Shown here piece by piece: positions 17,019-26,010 of a stretch of 64,000 nt of DNA; positions within the stretch are counted from its first letter, which is position 1, and every line of letters begins with the position of its first letter. The stretch is taken from the NCBI GenBank assembly GCA_963703145.1, contig OY969793.1, forward strand, positions 806,001 to 870,000, read 5' to 3'. Source of the stretch: Bog-756 sp963703145 (GTDB lineage: Bacteria > Actinomycetota > Acidimicrobiia > Acidimicrobiales > RAAP-2). The notes under the pieces were generated by a model. That model saw only the letters and a list, made by a program, of their open reading frames with translations. It ran no database searches and was not told the DNA's origin. Both the position numbers and the translations under genes were made by a program.

Positions 17019-17534
17019 GTGAGACGAACCATTGCGTTCGCTGTTGCCGTGGCACTCGGGTTGACTGGCTCCATGGTCATCGGAACAACCCAAGCGGGGG
17101 CACGCCAACCAAGGCCCGCGACGGTGCACTGCATGGGGTACCAGTACCTGAACGAAACATGGCTTCCGCCTCTGCAGAGTCAGTCGGCCGTCTCCTGGAC
17201 GTTCTCAGCGTGCAGCGACACCGCTGCTACGGGAGGGTCGGGAACCGGTGCTCTCCTTAGTCAGACGGCATTGGGCACGACTGTTCTGATCACCTGGAGC
17301 ACGGGTGGAACGACCACCATTTTCCTGGACCCACCGGGACCGGACGAGAGCGGCACAAGGGGTTGTGTTTCCCGAACACTTGGGTTCAAGTTCCACCAGA
17401 CCGGCGTGGTTGTCTCCGACTCGACCGGTCTGATAAAGCTGCGAAGTTTCGCGAGCCAGATATGCGGATACATGTTCAATAGTCCGGAGTTTTACGGCGT
17501 TGATTACACCAGCATGAAGACCCTCACCTTCTAG
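17019..17534 (+). CDS. Secreted protein of unknown function
   Basis: 171 residues from GTG 17019, set by an AAAGGAG ribosome site 6 nt upstream. The N-terminus RRTIAFAVAVALGLTGSMV followed by TTQAGA is a clear Sec signal peptide with likely cleavage after AGA. The mature ~145 residues contain four cysteines (HCMGYQ, SACSD, RGCVS, SQICGY), suggesting two disulfides, and many Ser/Thr/Gly residues. No domain was recognised. Confidence 0.7.
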   Translation: MRRTIAFAVAVALGLTGSMVIGTTQAGARQPRPATVHCMGYQYLNETWLPPLQSQSAVSWTFSACSDTAATGGSGTGALLSQTALGTTVLITWSTGGTTTIFLDPPGPDESGTRGCVSRTLGFKFHQTGVVVSDSTGLIKLRSFASQICGYMFNSPEFYGVDYTSMKTLTF

Positions 17535-17661
17535 CCTGCGAGGGCGTGCCGGGACTATGTACGGTGGGCGCTCAGATTCGATGATGGCAGCGAAACTGGC
17601 CCACTAGCCGGCCCCGAAGCTTGATTCCACGAAGTCGTCCCGCCTCCGTCAGACGCGTCAC

Positions 17662-17729
17662 CGATGTGACGTTCATGGACGGTTGGCCCCTCTCAAGCGG
17701 GACCCGTCGATAACCGCCACCGGCCCGGC
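17662..17729 (+). repeat. 68-bp interspersed repeat, copy C
   Basis: Differs from copy A at only a few positions (GTGACG for GTGCCG, GGGACCC for GGGCCCC, GGCCCGGC at the end). It lies 134 nt before the acetyltransferase gene. Confidence 0.8.
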
Positions 17730-17863
17730 ATATGTGACAAGGCCGTCGGCGACGGGATACTGTCCCAGCGTTCATCCAGAGGATCCGAGGGACCTGGCCC
17801 AGCGAAGATCCGGCAACCTGCTCAGCGGCAAGGTGCCAATGCCAGGAACGATGAGGAGGCCCC

Positions 17864-18493
17864 GTGTCCCTGGTTCTCGACATTCCTATCCTTCAAGGTG
17901 CCCTTGTCCGGTTGGAACCCCTCTCGCTGACCCACTCCACAGACCTAGCGGAAGCTGTTGAGGAGGACCGTTCCACCTTCGGTCACACATGGGTCCCTGA
18001 CGGTGCGGGCATTGCCCGCTACATCGGCCACCAGATGCAGCTGGCCCGGTCGGGCAAGCTGACACCACTCGCGCAAGTCCGGCTTGCCGACGATCGTGCC
18101 GTTGGCTGCACCGCATATTGGGATCCGAGAACGTGGCCTGGACGACCCGACGAACCATGTGCGGTGGAAATCGGTTGGACATGGCTTGCGGCGTCGGCTC
18201 AAGGCACTGGAATCAACGTCGAGGCGAAGCTTCTTCTGCTGCGCCACGCGTTCGACATCCTGGGTGTTGCCCGTGTCGACCTGAAGTCGGACGCTCGGAA
18301 TGACCGGTCCCGCAGGGCAATCGAAGGACTGGGGGCGACGTTCGAGGGCATTTTGCGCAAGTGGTCACCGTCGTGGGCACTGGGAGAAGAGGGCCGACTC
18401 AGGGACTCGGCAATGTACTCGATTATCGACATCGAGTGGCCCGACCGCGAGGCTCATTTGCAGCGTCGATTGGAGAGGTTCGAAGACCTCTAG
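17864..18493 (+). CDS. GNAT-family N-acetyltransferase (RimJ/RimL type)
   Basis: 209 residues from GTG 17864. LVRLEPLSLTHSTDLAEAV begins the domain, AVEIGWTWLAASAQGTGIN carries the acetyl-CoA pyrophosphate loop (Q-G-T-G), and LGVARVDLKSDARNDRSRRAIEGLGATFEG is the usual C-terminal half of RimJ/RimL-like enzymes. Such proteins acetylate ribosomal protein N-termini or small amines; the substrate is unknown. It is isolated between unrelated genes and preceded by repeat copy C. Confidence 0.85.
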   Translation: MSLVLDIPILQGALVRLEPLSLTHSTDLAEAVEEDRSTFGHTWVPDGAGIARYIGHQMQLARSGKLTPLAQVRLADDRAVGCTAYWDPRTWPGRPDEPCAVEIGWTWLAASAQGTGINVEAKLLLLRHAFDILGVARVDLKSDARNDRSRRAIEGLGATFEGILRKWSPSWALGEEGRLRDSAMYSIIDIEWPDREAHLQRRLERFEDL

Positions 18494-18703
18494 GCAGAAC
18501 CGAGTGTCCCACCGTCCCGGCGTTTAGGGGCCCTCTCGGGGACCCCGTCTGCCGGTTGAAGCCGTCTTGCTAGGGAACCTAAGAACCCCTGCTCAACGGG
18601 GACGGTCGGCATTCTCGGCATCGGTAGATGCGACAGCCATACACTCGGTGATCAGAGGGAAATGCGAGGGGTTCAACTAAGCATTTTGAGAAAGGCGGAT
18701 GAC

Positions 18704-19270
18704 ATGACTCATCGACGTATCGCAGTCTCAATGTTGGGCACTGCGGTGTTAGCGCTGGCCTTCGTGATCCCAGTGGTCTTCACTGGAGTGCTGAGCGGAT
18801 CAGCTCCGGCGGGGGCGGCGAGTGCAAATCACACCGTCAAGCTCACCGGCCCCGGGACCTCGCTGGCTTACGAGTCCAAGGCGAAGGCCAAATTCACATG
18901 CAGTAGCACTACCGGCACCTTCACCTTGACGGCATCGGGGATCCAGGTGATCGGTTCCAACCACCTCACTCCGTGGGACACCACGTTGACCACTGGCCAT
19001 TCCTACTGGATCAGCTTCTGGGTTGATGGCTATTTCGCGGGTAGTCCAGATGCCTTAGCGCTCACCCAAAATCCGACGACCGGTCTCTACGGAGGGACAA
19101 CCACCGGGTATCTCGATTCCGCGAGTGAGTGCGCGTCGGGGAATCCCCTGCTTGTGTTCGGTGGAGTATCTTCCGACACCGAAGTGCCACCGTCAGGCAG
19201 CGTCCCGACCTTGGGACCAGGCGAGCAACTCGCGAATGAGTCGCTCGAACTCACTGGCCATCTGAGTTGA
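18704..19270 (+). CDS. Secreted protein of unknown function
   Basis: 188 residues from ATG 18704 (AAAGG upstream). An in-frame ATG at 18662 would add 14 residues before the signal sequence. THRRIAVSMLGTAVLALAF, then IPVVFTGVLSG and APAGA, makes a Sec signal peptide. The mature part is a Thr/Ser/Gly-rich beta-type sequence with two cysteines (FTCSST, SECASG). No family was recognised. The following ~160 nt to 19433 hold no recognisable gene. Confidence 0.65.
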   Translation: MTHRRIAVSMLGTAVLALAFVIPVVFTGVLSGSAPAGAASANHTVKLTGPGTSLAYESKAKAKFTCSSTTGTFTLTASGIQVIGSNHLTPWDTTLTTGHSYWISFWVDGYFAGSPDALALTQNPTTGLYGGTTTGYLDSASECASGNPLLVFGGVSSDTEVPPSGSVPTLGPGEQLANESLELTGHLS

Positions 19271-19433
19271 CCTGGGGGGTGCGTTGACCTGTTGAGACGC
19301 GTCCGCGTGCGCCCCAGGCGTGGTGCCCGTTTGAGGAAGCCCTCCTCTTAGCTCGATCTGAGGACCCGGTCTCAAGTGGTCCGGTCAGGAACACCCCGAT
19401 GGGACGACAAAGTCCGCCAAGTGCGGTGTGCGG

Positions 19434-19703
19434 ATGCTGGCGGGAGCGTGGGCCTACGTCGCCGCACTGGCGGCATCGTTCACCGTGTCCACCATCGCTA
19501 GCCCAGGGGGTGTGTCAGGGGCGGTATTGCTGCTGCCCTTCCAGGTCGGCACACACTTGACGTACCCAGCCCATCGGTCGGTCTCGCGCAGGCTGAGCGC
19601 CCCGCCAGTCGTCGGGGGTAGCCCCCATCAGAAGTTTTGGAACGGCGTTCCGACCAGTCGTCGTCAGTACCCCTCATTGTCCGTTCTAATGACGGCCTAC
19701 TGA
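19434..19703 (+). pseudogene. Truncated TauE/SafE-type exporter (N-terminus only)
   Basis: The first ~38 residues (LAGAWAYVAALAASFTVSTI, then SPGGVSGAVLLLPFQV) match the first membrane span and the GVSGA/LLPFQV motif of the TauE/SafE sulfite/organosulfonate exporter family, which normally has 240-270 residues and about eight spans. After that the frame loses hydrophobicity and stops at 19703. The rest of the gene is missing, so no transporter can be made. 19704-19987 holds nothing recognisable. Confidence 0.55.
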
Positions 19704-19987
19704 GGACTGAAGGGCTTTGTCGACCCATAAAAGGCAACTCAGGCGTCGACCCCGACCTTCCGCCCCGTTGGCAGTGTCGTGAGTTGTCGACTCCACCACG
19801 TGATCGTCGCCGATACCAAGGTGATCCTGGAGATGATGGGGTCGAACCCATCCCTGTAGTTGACCGTGGGCGTCGGTAGAGGACATCACGAGGTGCGGAC
19901 CACGGCAATGAGGGGCTCCATCCGTCAAGCGCCCTGCGTTCAGGTCTCTCCGGGGAGGCCCTTCACTGCGGTGAGTATGGTCAGGCG

Positions 19988-20362
19988 ATGACCAGTCGAC
20001 TGACGAATATCTGTATCGATGCCGACGACCCCTTGGCACTCGCTGGGTTCTGGTGCGCAGTCCTGGACTGGAAAATCGCCGAGGAGTTCGACGGGGGAGT
20101 GAGCATCGCCAAAGTCATGGATGCGGAGCTGGTCATCGACATCGTGGCGGCTCATGACGCAAAGCTCCACAAGAACCGCCTGCACCTGGACCTTCGTGCC
20201 GATGGAATCACCACGGACGAGGAGCTGGAGCGCCTTCTCCGCCTGGGTGCATCGACCATCGACGTCGGACAATCCCCCGGAGCAACCTGGGTGGTACTCG
20301 CTGATCCGGAAGGCAACGAGTTCTGCCTGCTCTCCGAGTCTGCCCAAGACCGTCTTCGATAG
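19988..20362 (+). CDS. VOC-family (glyoxalase-like) protein
   Basis: 124 residues. TNICIDADDPLALAGFWCAVLDW at the start, NRLHLDLRADG in the middle and ATWVVLADPEGNEFCLLSES at the end match the Glyoxalase-like domain (Glyoxalase_6) common in actinobacteria. His in RLHLDL and Glu in GNEFC sit at metal-ligand positions. No substrate can be inferred. It converges with the FtsX-like permease gene and marks the right edge of the accessory-looking region. Confidence 0.82.
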   Translation: MTSRLTNICIDADDPLALAGFWCAVLDWKIAEEFDGGVSIAKVMDAELVIDIVAAHDAKLHKNRLHLDLRADGITTDEELERLLRLGASTIDVGQSPGATWVVLADPEGNEFCLLSESAQDRLR

Positions 20363-20459
20363 CGCGGTCGACCACCTGCGTAGCACTGTCCCAACAGGCC
20401 GGGACGGTTCCGGACCTGCGCCCTTCGGCGTTGCCCGAAGCGCGATCTGGCGCCGGGGG

Positions 20460-22976
20460 TTACTCGGCCCGCAGGAGCATGGCCGTCGGCGTCCGGGCCG
20501 CGAGGCGGGCAGGTACCGCCGCCACGACCAGTGACAGGGCCAGACCCCCTACGGCGAGCAGCGTCACGGTGAACGCAGGGACCGTGGGTGCAGGGACAGC
20601 GTCGATGCCATGGGCAAATAGGATCCACAGATACCGGCCGAGCACGATCCCGAGCGGCACCCCCACAGCGGTGCCGATGGCCACCGAGATGCCCGATTGC
20701 CACACCACAGCAGAGGCCAACTGGTGTCGGGTGAAGCCCAGGGTCTTGAGCAGGGCCAGGTCCCGACGCCGCCGCCGGACTGAGGTCACCAAGGTGAGAC
20801 CCAGACCCACCACTGCTCCGGTGGCCAGCCCCAGACCCAGGATGGCCGGGGTCGTCCCCATCGAGCGGTAATTCACGATCTCGGCAGGATGAAGCACGGG
20901 CACCACACCACCGGCCGGGGCGCCGTCGCCGGAGATGCCGTTGATCGACCGTCCGATGGCGTCGAAGCCACGTTCGGCGGTGGCCAACGTGACACCGTGG
21001 CGGAGCCGGACGAGGATGGCGTTGGGTCCGGGGATGTAGCTCTCCTGCGTGTTGAGCAACGGCGCGGGGATGCTGCTGACCGGCAGAAGGGCACCGGTGC
21101 CCATCTCGAGGCCCTTGGTGATCGAGGCCATCGTGGCGGTGCCGACGATCCGCAGCTGTCGCGGTGGAGCCCCGTGGACCGTGAGGGCAACCGAGTCGCC
21201 GACTCGTTTGTGGAGTGCGGAAAGAGTGGTGCCACCGACGACCACCTGGTCTGGGCCTTCCAGTCCGTGGCCCGACAGAAGTGGTGGACCAACCGGGGCC
21301 CCGGTGCGCTCGGCCAGAGCCTGCACCGGCTGGCCGTCGAGCTTGACGCCGACGAAGTTGACCCCCGACCACGCCGCCACGTCGGGGTCGTGGCCAAGCA
21401 GGGAGGCAGTCTGGGCGGCTGGAAGATCTTCTTGGCCGGCGAAGCCGGACAGCAGGGCGGCGTCCCAGTTCCAGCCGTAGAGCGCGGGGTGGGAGACAAG
21501 GGTGTCGAGGCTGGCGCTGAAGGTGACCGTGGTGACCATCACCAGGACCGCCAGGACCGCGCCCAGGATGGCGGAGCGCACTGGCACAGCGCTCCGGCCC
21601 CGCCCGGTCTCGAGAGCGAATCGCAGGCCGGTGACAAGGGAGATCGGCAAGCTCGCCCTCGCCGCCGACCTCACGATGCCGGGTTGCAGCGGGGCTGCGT
21701 CGTGGCCGCCACTGCCCGGCAGCCGACGGACCTGGCGATCGGCGGTGACCAGGGCGATAGCGCTCAGAGCCAGCACTAATGCCACGAACCCTAAGCCGAG
21801 AACTGTCCAGTCGAAGGCCACGCCGGGAGTCGGGTACACCGGGCGCACGGGGCCGAGCGGAGTCAAGGGGGACAGGGTTACGGCAACGCCCGCGGCCAGG
21901 ACTGAACCCAGTACCACGGCCATCGCCACCCCGAGAAGTCCATCGCCGAGCAGGGTGGACCGGTCGGCGCCGAGGGCCCGCAGGGTGAAGGCATCGTCGG
22001 CCCCTTGCGCGAGCAACCGGCCGATCACCTGGGCGGCGATGAGCAGCACCGCCAGCCCGGCGATGGTCCCGAACACCCCGAGGGCGATTGCCTCAGGTTT
22101 GATGGCCCGCTGGGCCTTGGCTTCGGCCAGGCCCACCGAGCCGCCCTGGCCGATGCCCGCTGCCGCTAGCGGATCCAGTCGGTCGGCCTCGTCTGAGACG
22201 TGGGCCACCACCCCGGGGCCGCCCTCGATCACTAGCCCCGCACCCGAGTAGTACGAGCAGCACGAGGCGAGCTGGCGTGTAAGGGCAGGAGTTAGGACCA
22301 CGACACCCGAGCCCAGGGCGTTGATGTCGTCCTGGACCACGGTGTTGGCCAAGACGACCTCCCCGACGATCCGCACCGTGACTCGCCGGTAGTAAGGACC
22401 GTTGTAGGAGGCCGAGTTGTCCTCGGCATCGGAGTAGAACGGCATGGTGATCACCGAGCCCAGGTGGAGTCTCCACTCCTTGGCCGCCTGTGCGTCCATG
22501 ACCGCCTCGTCGGTTCGTTGGGGGAAGGCCAGGCGGCCCTGCACCACAGTCAACCGGTCCTGGGTCTGGTACTCCCCGTCCAGGCCGCCGACCACTGTCG
22601 GTGGCGTCTCGCCGGCGGTGTAGTGGGCGTGGACACCAGCGACCGAGGTGAGATCGATGTTCCCGTCGAAGCCCACCGAGACCGCAGCGGACACGACGTG
22701 GTGGAGGTGGGTCAATGTGCGGAGCATGTCGGGGTTGTAGCCGCTGTCCGAACCCAGCGACGGGTTGTCGAAGCCTGCGAACTCGTTCAGGGTGGATGGG
22801 TTAGTGCTGTTGACGTAGGTCGGAAAGGACGAGGCCGTACGCCGGGCTCCAGCGATGGCCGCGAGCGACAGGCCGCCGACGAGGCCGACTAGTACCACCA
22901 GCGCCAGGTAGCCGCCGATGCGTCGTGGCAAAGTCCTGGCCAACCGGTACCCATTGGCGCGCAATCCAGGCCTCAT
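20460..22976 (-). CDS. FtsX-like ABC transporter permease (two FtsX domains)
   Basis: 838 residues. An N-terminal span (GGYLALVVLVGLVGGLSLAAIAGARR) is followed by a large extracytoplasmic domain (~residues 45-280) and a first FtsX block (~290-410). A central region with another span and periplasmic domain follows, then a second FtsX block (~700-838) with RRRRDLALLKTLGFTRHQL, the coupling segment that contacts the ATPase. It belongs to the MacB/LolCE-like permeases that move lipids, lipoproteins or peptides across the membrane. No ATPase gene lies next to it in the window, so its partner must be encoded elsewhere. Confidence 0.85.
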   Translation of the reverse strand: MRPGLRANGYRLARTLPRRIGGYLALVVLVGLVGGLSLAAIAGARRTASSFPTYVNSTNPSTLNEFAGFDNPSLGSDSGYNPDMLRTLTHLHHVVSAAVSVGFDGNIDLTSVAGVHAHYTAGETPPTVVGGLDGEYQTQDRLTVVQGRLAFPQRTDEAVMDAQAAKEWRLHLGSVITMPFYSDAEDNSASYNGPYYRRVTVRIVGEVVLANTVVQDDINALGSGVVVLTPALTRQLASCCSYYSGAGLVIEGGPGVVAHVSDEADRLDPLAAAGIGQGGSVGLAEAKAQRAIKPEAIALGVFGTIAGLAVLLIAAQVIGRLLAQGADDAFTLRALGADRSTLLGDGLLGVAMAVVLGSVLAAGVAVTLSPLTPLGPVRPVYPTPGVAFDWTVLGLGFVALVLALSAIALVTADRQVRRLPGSGGHDAAPLQPGIVRSAARASLPISLVTGLRFALETGRGRSAVPVRSAILGAVLAVLVMVTTVTFSASLDTLVSHPALYGWNWDAALLSGFAGQEDLPAAQTASLLGHDPDVAAWSGVNFVGVKLDGQPVQALAERTGAPVGPPLLSGHGLEGPDQVVVGGTTLSALHKRVGDSVALTVHGAPPRQLRIVGTATMASITKGLEMGTGALLPVSSIPAPLLNTQESYIPGPNAILVRLRHGVTLATAERGFDAIGRSINGISGDGAPAGGVVPVLHPAEIVNYRSMGTTPAILGLGLATGAVVGLGLTLVTSVRRRRRDLALLKTLGFTRHQLASAVVWQSGISVAIGTAVGVPLGIVLGRYLWILFAHGIDAVPAPTVPAFTVTLLAVGGLALSLVVAAVPARLAARTPTAMLLRAE

Positions 22977-23284
22977 CTCATCGCACGCCCTGGGATGACC
23001 GCCTCATGACCAGCACTTACTGCAGTGTGCCCATCGTGGTACCCCTTGTCGAGGGGGGTGGCCGCACCGGATCGCGGGTGCTAGTACGGGATCGCAGCGG
23101 GGCCAGTGGTGGGCTGGGCCCTTGTCTGGGTCATGGTCTGGTTCGCCCGTGGGCGACCCTGTGCCGCGCCGCCTAGTGAGGCCGTCACCCTCACCGCACG
23201 TGGTTGGGGAGCGGGTACCGTTTGGTAGATGACACGTCACAGGGGTGTGGCTCGAGGCGATATCCCACGAATCCAGGAGCACGT

Positions 23285-23740
23285 ATGAGTATCGACACGA
23301 GACCCGAGGCCCAGCATCGCGGTGCAGACGACCTGCCCTTCGTCGAAATGGGCGGAGGCAACAAGCTCAAGGTGATCCAGGTCGACGTGGCCGAGGGCCT
23401 GTGGATCGTCGAGAACATCTTTCAAGCTGGCTATGCAGTGCAGACCCACCGCCATACCGGCCCGGTCTACGGCTACACGATGTCCGGAGCGTGGAGGTAT
23501 CGCGAGTACGACTACGTCAACCGGGCGGGCTCGTTCCTCTTCGAACCGGCGGGATCGGTGCACACGCTCGAATGCGTCGAGGACAACACGCAAGTGTGGT
23601 TTCAGATGTACGGGGTCAACATCAATCTCGCCGCCGACGGCAGCATCGAGAGTGTCTTCGATGGCCCCGGAACGCTGGAGGCGTACTACGCCTTGTGCGA
23701 GGCGGAAGGGTTTCCCCGACCGAACGTGCTGGTGAGCTGA
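23285..23740 (+). CDS. Cupin-domain protein, acetylacetone/dihydroxyacetophenone dioxygenase-like
   Basis: 151 residues from ATG 23285. The cupin core is visible: GYAVQTHRHTGPVYGYTMSGAWRYREYD supplies the HxH and later ligands, and GSFLFEPAGSVHTLEC the second motif with its His. Close relatives are annotated as 2,4'-dihydroxyacetophenone dioxygenase-like or ChrR-type cupins, which cleave C-C bonds with Fe. The exact substrate is unknown. The ~260 nt after it hold no recognisable gene. Confidence 0.72.
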   Translation: MSIDTRPEAQHRGADDLPFVEMGGGNKLKVIQVDVAEGLWIVENIFQAGYAVQTHRHTGPVYGYTMSGAWRYREYDYVNRAGSFLFEPAGSVHTLECVEDNTQVWFQMYGVNINLAADGSIESVFDGPGTLEAYYALCEAEGFPRPNVLVS

Positions 23741-24003
23741 ACGGCCCACAACTGTCACGGACTCCAGGCGGTCGCCGCTTCGGCGCGGCTGGACCGATCG
23801 GCCTAGGTTCGGTGATGGATTCGATGGCCACCGGGCGCGACCATCGCTGGGTGGCCTTGCACCGTCGTTATTAGCCTGTCGGGTGCACGTTCTCGCCCTG
23901 CGTTGTACCCCAGTAACCCGGGCCCGGCTTCCCCGGTGGTGAGTTGAGCAGTGGGGCGAATGCTCGACCTTCTCGCGTTTGTGGAATCAGGACCTGCCAA
24001 GGG

Positions 24004-25038
24004 CTAGAGGACCAGCTCCGCCATGGTCTGCAACGTGTCGGGCGTGCCGGCCACCAACAAGGTGGTGGCGATCGACTCGCGCCACCCCTCGAGGTCGTCG
24101 CGGATCTTCTCCTTGGGGCCAATCAGGGCGGTGTCCTCAATCAAGGCCGTTGGGACGGCAGCAGCCGCCTCGTCCTTGCGGCCCTCGAGGTAGAGCTCCT
24201 GGATTTTGCTGGCCTCGGCCTCGTAGCCCATGCGTGAGAACACATCGAAGTGGAAGTTCATCGATTTGGCCCCCATGCCACCAATGTAGAGGGCGAGGAA
24301 TGGACGGAAGCTGTCGGCCGCCCGCTCGATGTCGTCGTCGATCAGCGTGGGAGCGAAGGCGATCACCTCGAAGTCGTCGGCACTGTGCCGGGCGCCAGGC
24401 CGGGCGAATCCTTCAGCCAGTGCTGGCTCGAAGGCCTTGACCGCGTTGGGGGAGAAGAAGATCGGGAACCAGCCGTCGGCGATCTCCGCGGCCAGGGCCA
24501 CGTTCTTCGGTCCTTCCGCGCCAAGAATGATCGGGATCTCGGAACGGAGTGGGTGGACAATGGGCTTCAACGGCTTGCCCAGTCCGGTGCCCCCTGGATA
24601 GGGGAGCGGGTAGTGCGGTCCCGGACTGGTGACGGGGGCCTCTCGGGCAACGACCTGACGAACGATGTCGACGTACTCCCGGGTTCGGGCCAGCGGTTTT
24701 TCGAAGGATTGGCCGTACCAGCCTTCGACCACCTGGGGTCCCGACACGCCGAGTCCGATGATGAATCGGCCGTTGGTGAGGTGGTCCATGGTGATGGCGG
24801 CCATGCCCATGGCGGTGGGGGTACGGGCCGAGAGTTGGCACAGTGCGGTGCCCAGCCGAGCGTGCTGGGTCTGGGAGCCCCACCAGGCCAGCGGGGTCAG
24901 TGCGTCAGAGCCGTAGGCCTCCGCGGTCCAGATCGAGTCGAATCCGAGCCGTTCGGCCTCGGCGACCAACTCGGTGGCATTCGCCGGTGGTCCCGATCCC
25001 CAGTAACCAAGTTGCAGTCCGAGCTTCATGTCCTTCAT
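24004..25038 (-). CDS. LLM-class F420-dependent oxidoreductase
   Basis: 344 residues of the bacterial luciferase-like TIM-barrel family. MKLGLQLGYWGSGPPANATEL, FDSIWTAEAYGSDALTPLAW, LGTALCQLSARTPTAMGM and GRFIIGLGVSGPQVVEGWYG are typical of actinobacterial F420-dependent members. It probably transfers hydride between F420 and a carbonyl or enoyl substrate. It lies in a run with a second LLM protein and a P450, all on the minus strand, which suggests a shared catabolic role. Confidence 0.85.
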   Translation of the reverse strand: MKDMKLGLQLGYWGSGPPANATELVAEAERLGFDSIWTAEAYGSDALTPLAWWGSQTQHARLGTALCQLSARTPTAMGMAAITMDHLTNGRFIIGLGVSGPQVVEGWYGQSFEKPLARTREYVDIVRQVVAREAPVTSPGPHYPLPYPGGTGLGKPLKPIVHPLRSEIPIILGAEGPKNVALAAEIADGWFPIFFSPNAVKAFEPALAEGFARPGARHSADDFEVIAFAPTLIDDDIERAADSFRPFLALYIGGMGAKSMNFHFDVFSRMGYEAEASKIQELYLEGRKDEAAAAVPTALIEDTALIGPKEKIRDDLEGWRESIATTLLVAGTPDTLQTMAELVL

Positions 25039-25084
25039 GGTTCCTCCCGAGGGGCGTGCTGGTGAGACCCTACTGTCGACTTTC

Positions 25085-25978
25085 TCAGTTCATGGCCGAG
25101 ATGAAGTGCTCGGCGAATTGCTCGCTGACCGCCAGTCGAGCATCCCGAATGGACTCCGGGGTGTCCCCTTCCTTGGCCTTGACGGCCATCCACGGAGCGC
25201 AGAGCAGGTCGGTGACGCCGGCGTCCTCGAGGCGCCGGTAGAGATCGAGGTCGGGGTAGGCCCGAACCGCCAGGTAGATGGCGAAGGGGTCGTTCTCCCT
25301 TCCAGCCCGCTTGAGGGCATCGTTGACCCTGGCGACCTGCCCGAAGGCCTCATCCGGCGCCACGGCACCGGTGTTCACCCAGCCATCGCACAGGGTCGTG
25401 GCCCGGATCAGGGCCGCCTCTGAGTCCCCGCCGCCCACGAAGGGGATGGGTGCGCTGGGGGAGGGGTTCATCTGACAGGCCGGCACGTCGTAGTACTCGC
25501 CGTGGTACTCCACCCACCCGCCCTGCCACAGGGCCCGGAGGGCGGGGATCATCTCGTTGAGCCGCTTGCCCCGGTTTCGGAAGTTCTGCCCGGTCTGGAG
25601 GTACTCCTCCTCGCACCAGCCCACCCCCACGCCCAGGGTGACCCGGTCGTGGGACAGCACCGCAGCCGTTCCAACCGACTTGGCCACAGTGATCAGGTCC
25701 CGCACCGGTGCGATGTAGATGCCCGTGGTGAACCGAAGGTTGGTCGTGACCGCGGCCATGGCCGAGATGAGGCACATCGGGTCGGGCCACGCGGTTTCCT
25801 TCTCCCAGAACGGCGAGCCGTCGGGAGCCTTGGAGTAGGTGTAGCGAGAACTGAGGTCACGGGGATTGAACAGATGGTCCGAGAGGTAGATCCCCGAGTA
25901 GCCGAGGCCGTCACAGGCGGTGGCCAGATGCAGAGTCTCGTCGATGGGCAGGAAGGTGACTGCCTGGTGGAAGCGCAT
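25085..25978 (-). CDS. LLM-class F420-dependent oxidoreductase
   Basis: 297 residues, typical of the shorter F420-dependent luciferase-like proteins: MRFHQAVTFLPIDETLHLA, YSGIYLSDHLFNP, RFTTGIYIAPVRDLITVAK, and VTLGVGVGWCEEEYLQTG. It is only distantly related to its neighbour, with another N-terminus and length. It lies 46 nt upstream of the 344-residue LLM gene and 32 nt downstream of the P450, so the three could form one transcript starting at the promoter region near 27.3 kb. Substrate unknown; a steroid or side-chain intermediate is possible by context only. Confidence 0.85.
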   Translation of the reverse strand: MRFHQAVTFLPIDETLHLATACDGLGYSGIYLSDHLFNPRDLSSRYTYSKAPDGSPFWEKETAWPDPMCLISAMAAVTTNLRFTTGIYIAPVRDLITVAKSVGTAAVLSHDRVTLGVGVGWCEEEYLQTGQNFRNRGKRLNEMIPALRALWQGGWVEYHGEYYDVPACQMNPSPSAPIPFVGGGDSEAALIRATTLCDGWVNTGAVAPDEAFGQVARVNDALKRAGRENDPFAIYLAVRAYPDLDLYRRLEDAGVTDLLCAPWMAVKAKEGDTPESIRDARLAVSEQFAEHFISAMN

Positions 25979-26010
25979 GGCGGCGCCCGCTTTCTGGTGG
26001 TGACGGTCGG

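Noticed and set aside
10781..17729. 68-bp repeats as integron attC sites
   Set aside because: The GTTRRRY and RYYYAAC core sites expected at attC ends were not found, and the neighbouring recombinases are not integron integrases by gene context.
19498..19908. 136-codon minus-strand frame at the exporter remnant
   Set aside because: Ser/Arg/Pro-rich with no recognisable feature, and the + strand shows TauE/SafE similarity.
23237..23758. 173-codon minus-strand frame opposite the cupin gene
   Set aside because: Mirror of the cupin coding frame; the + strand protein has clear cupin motifs.
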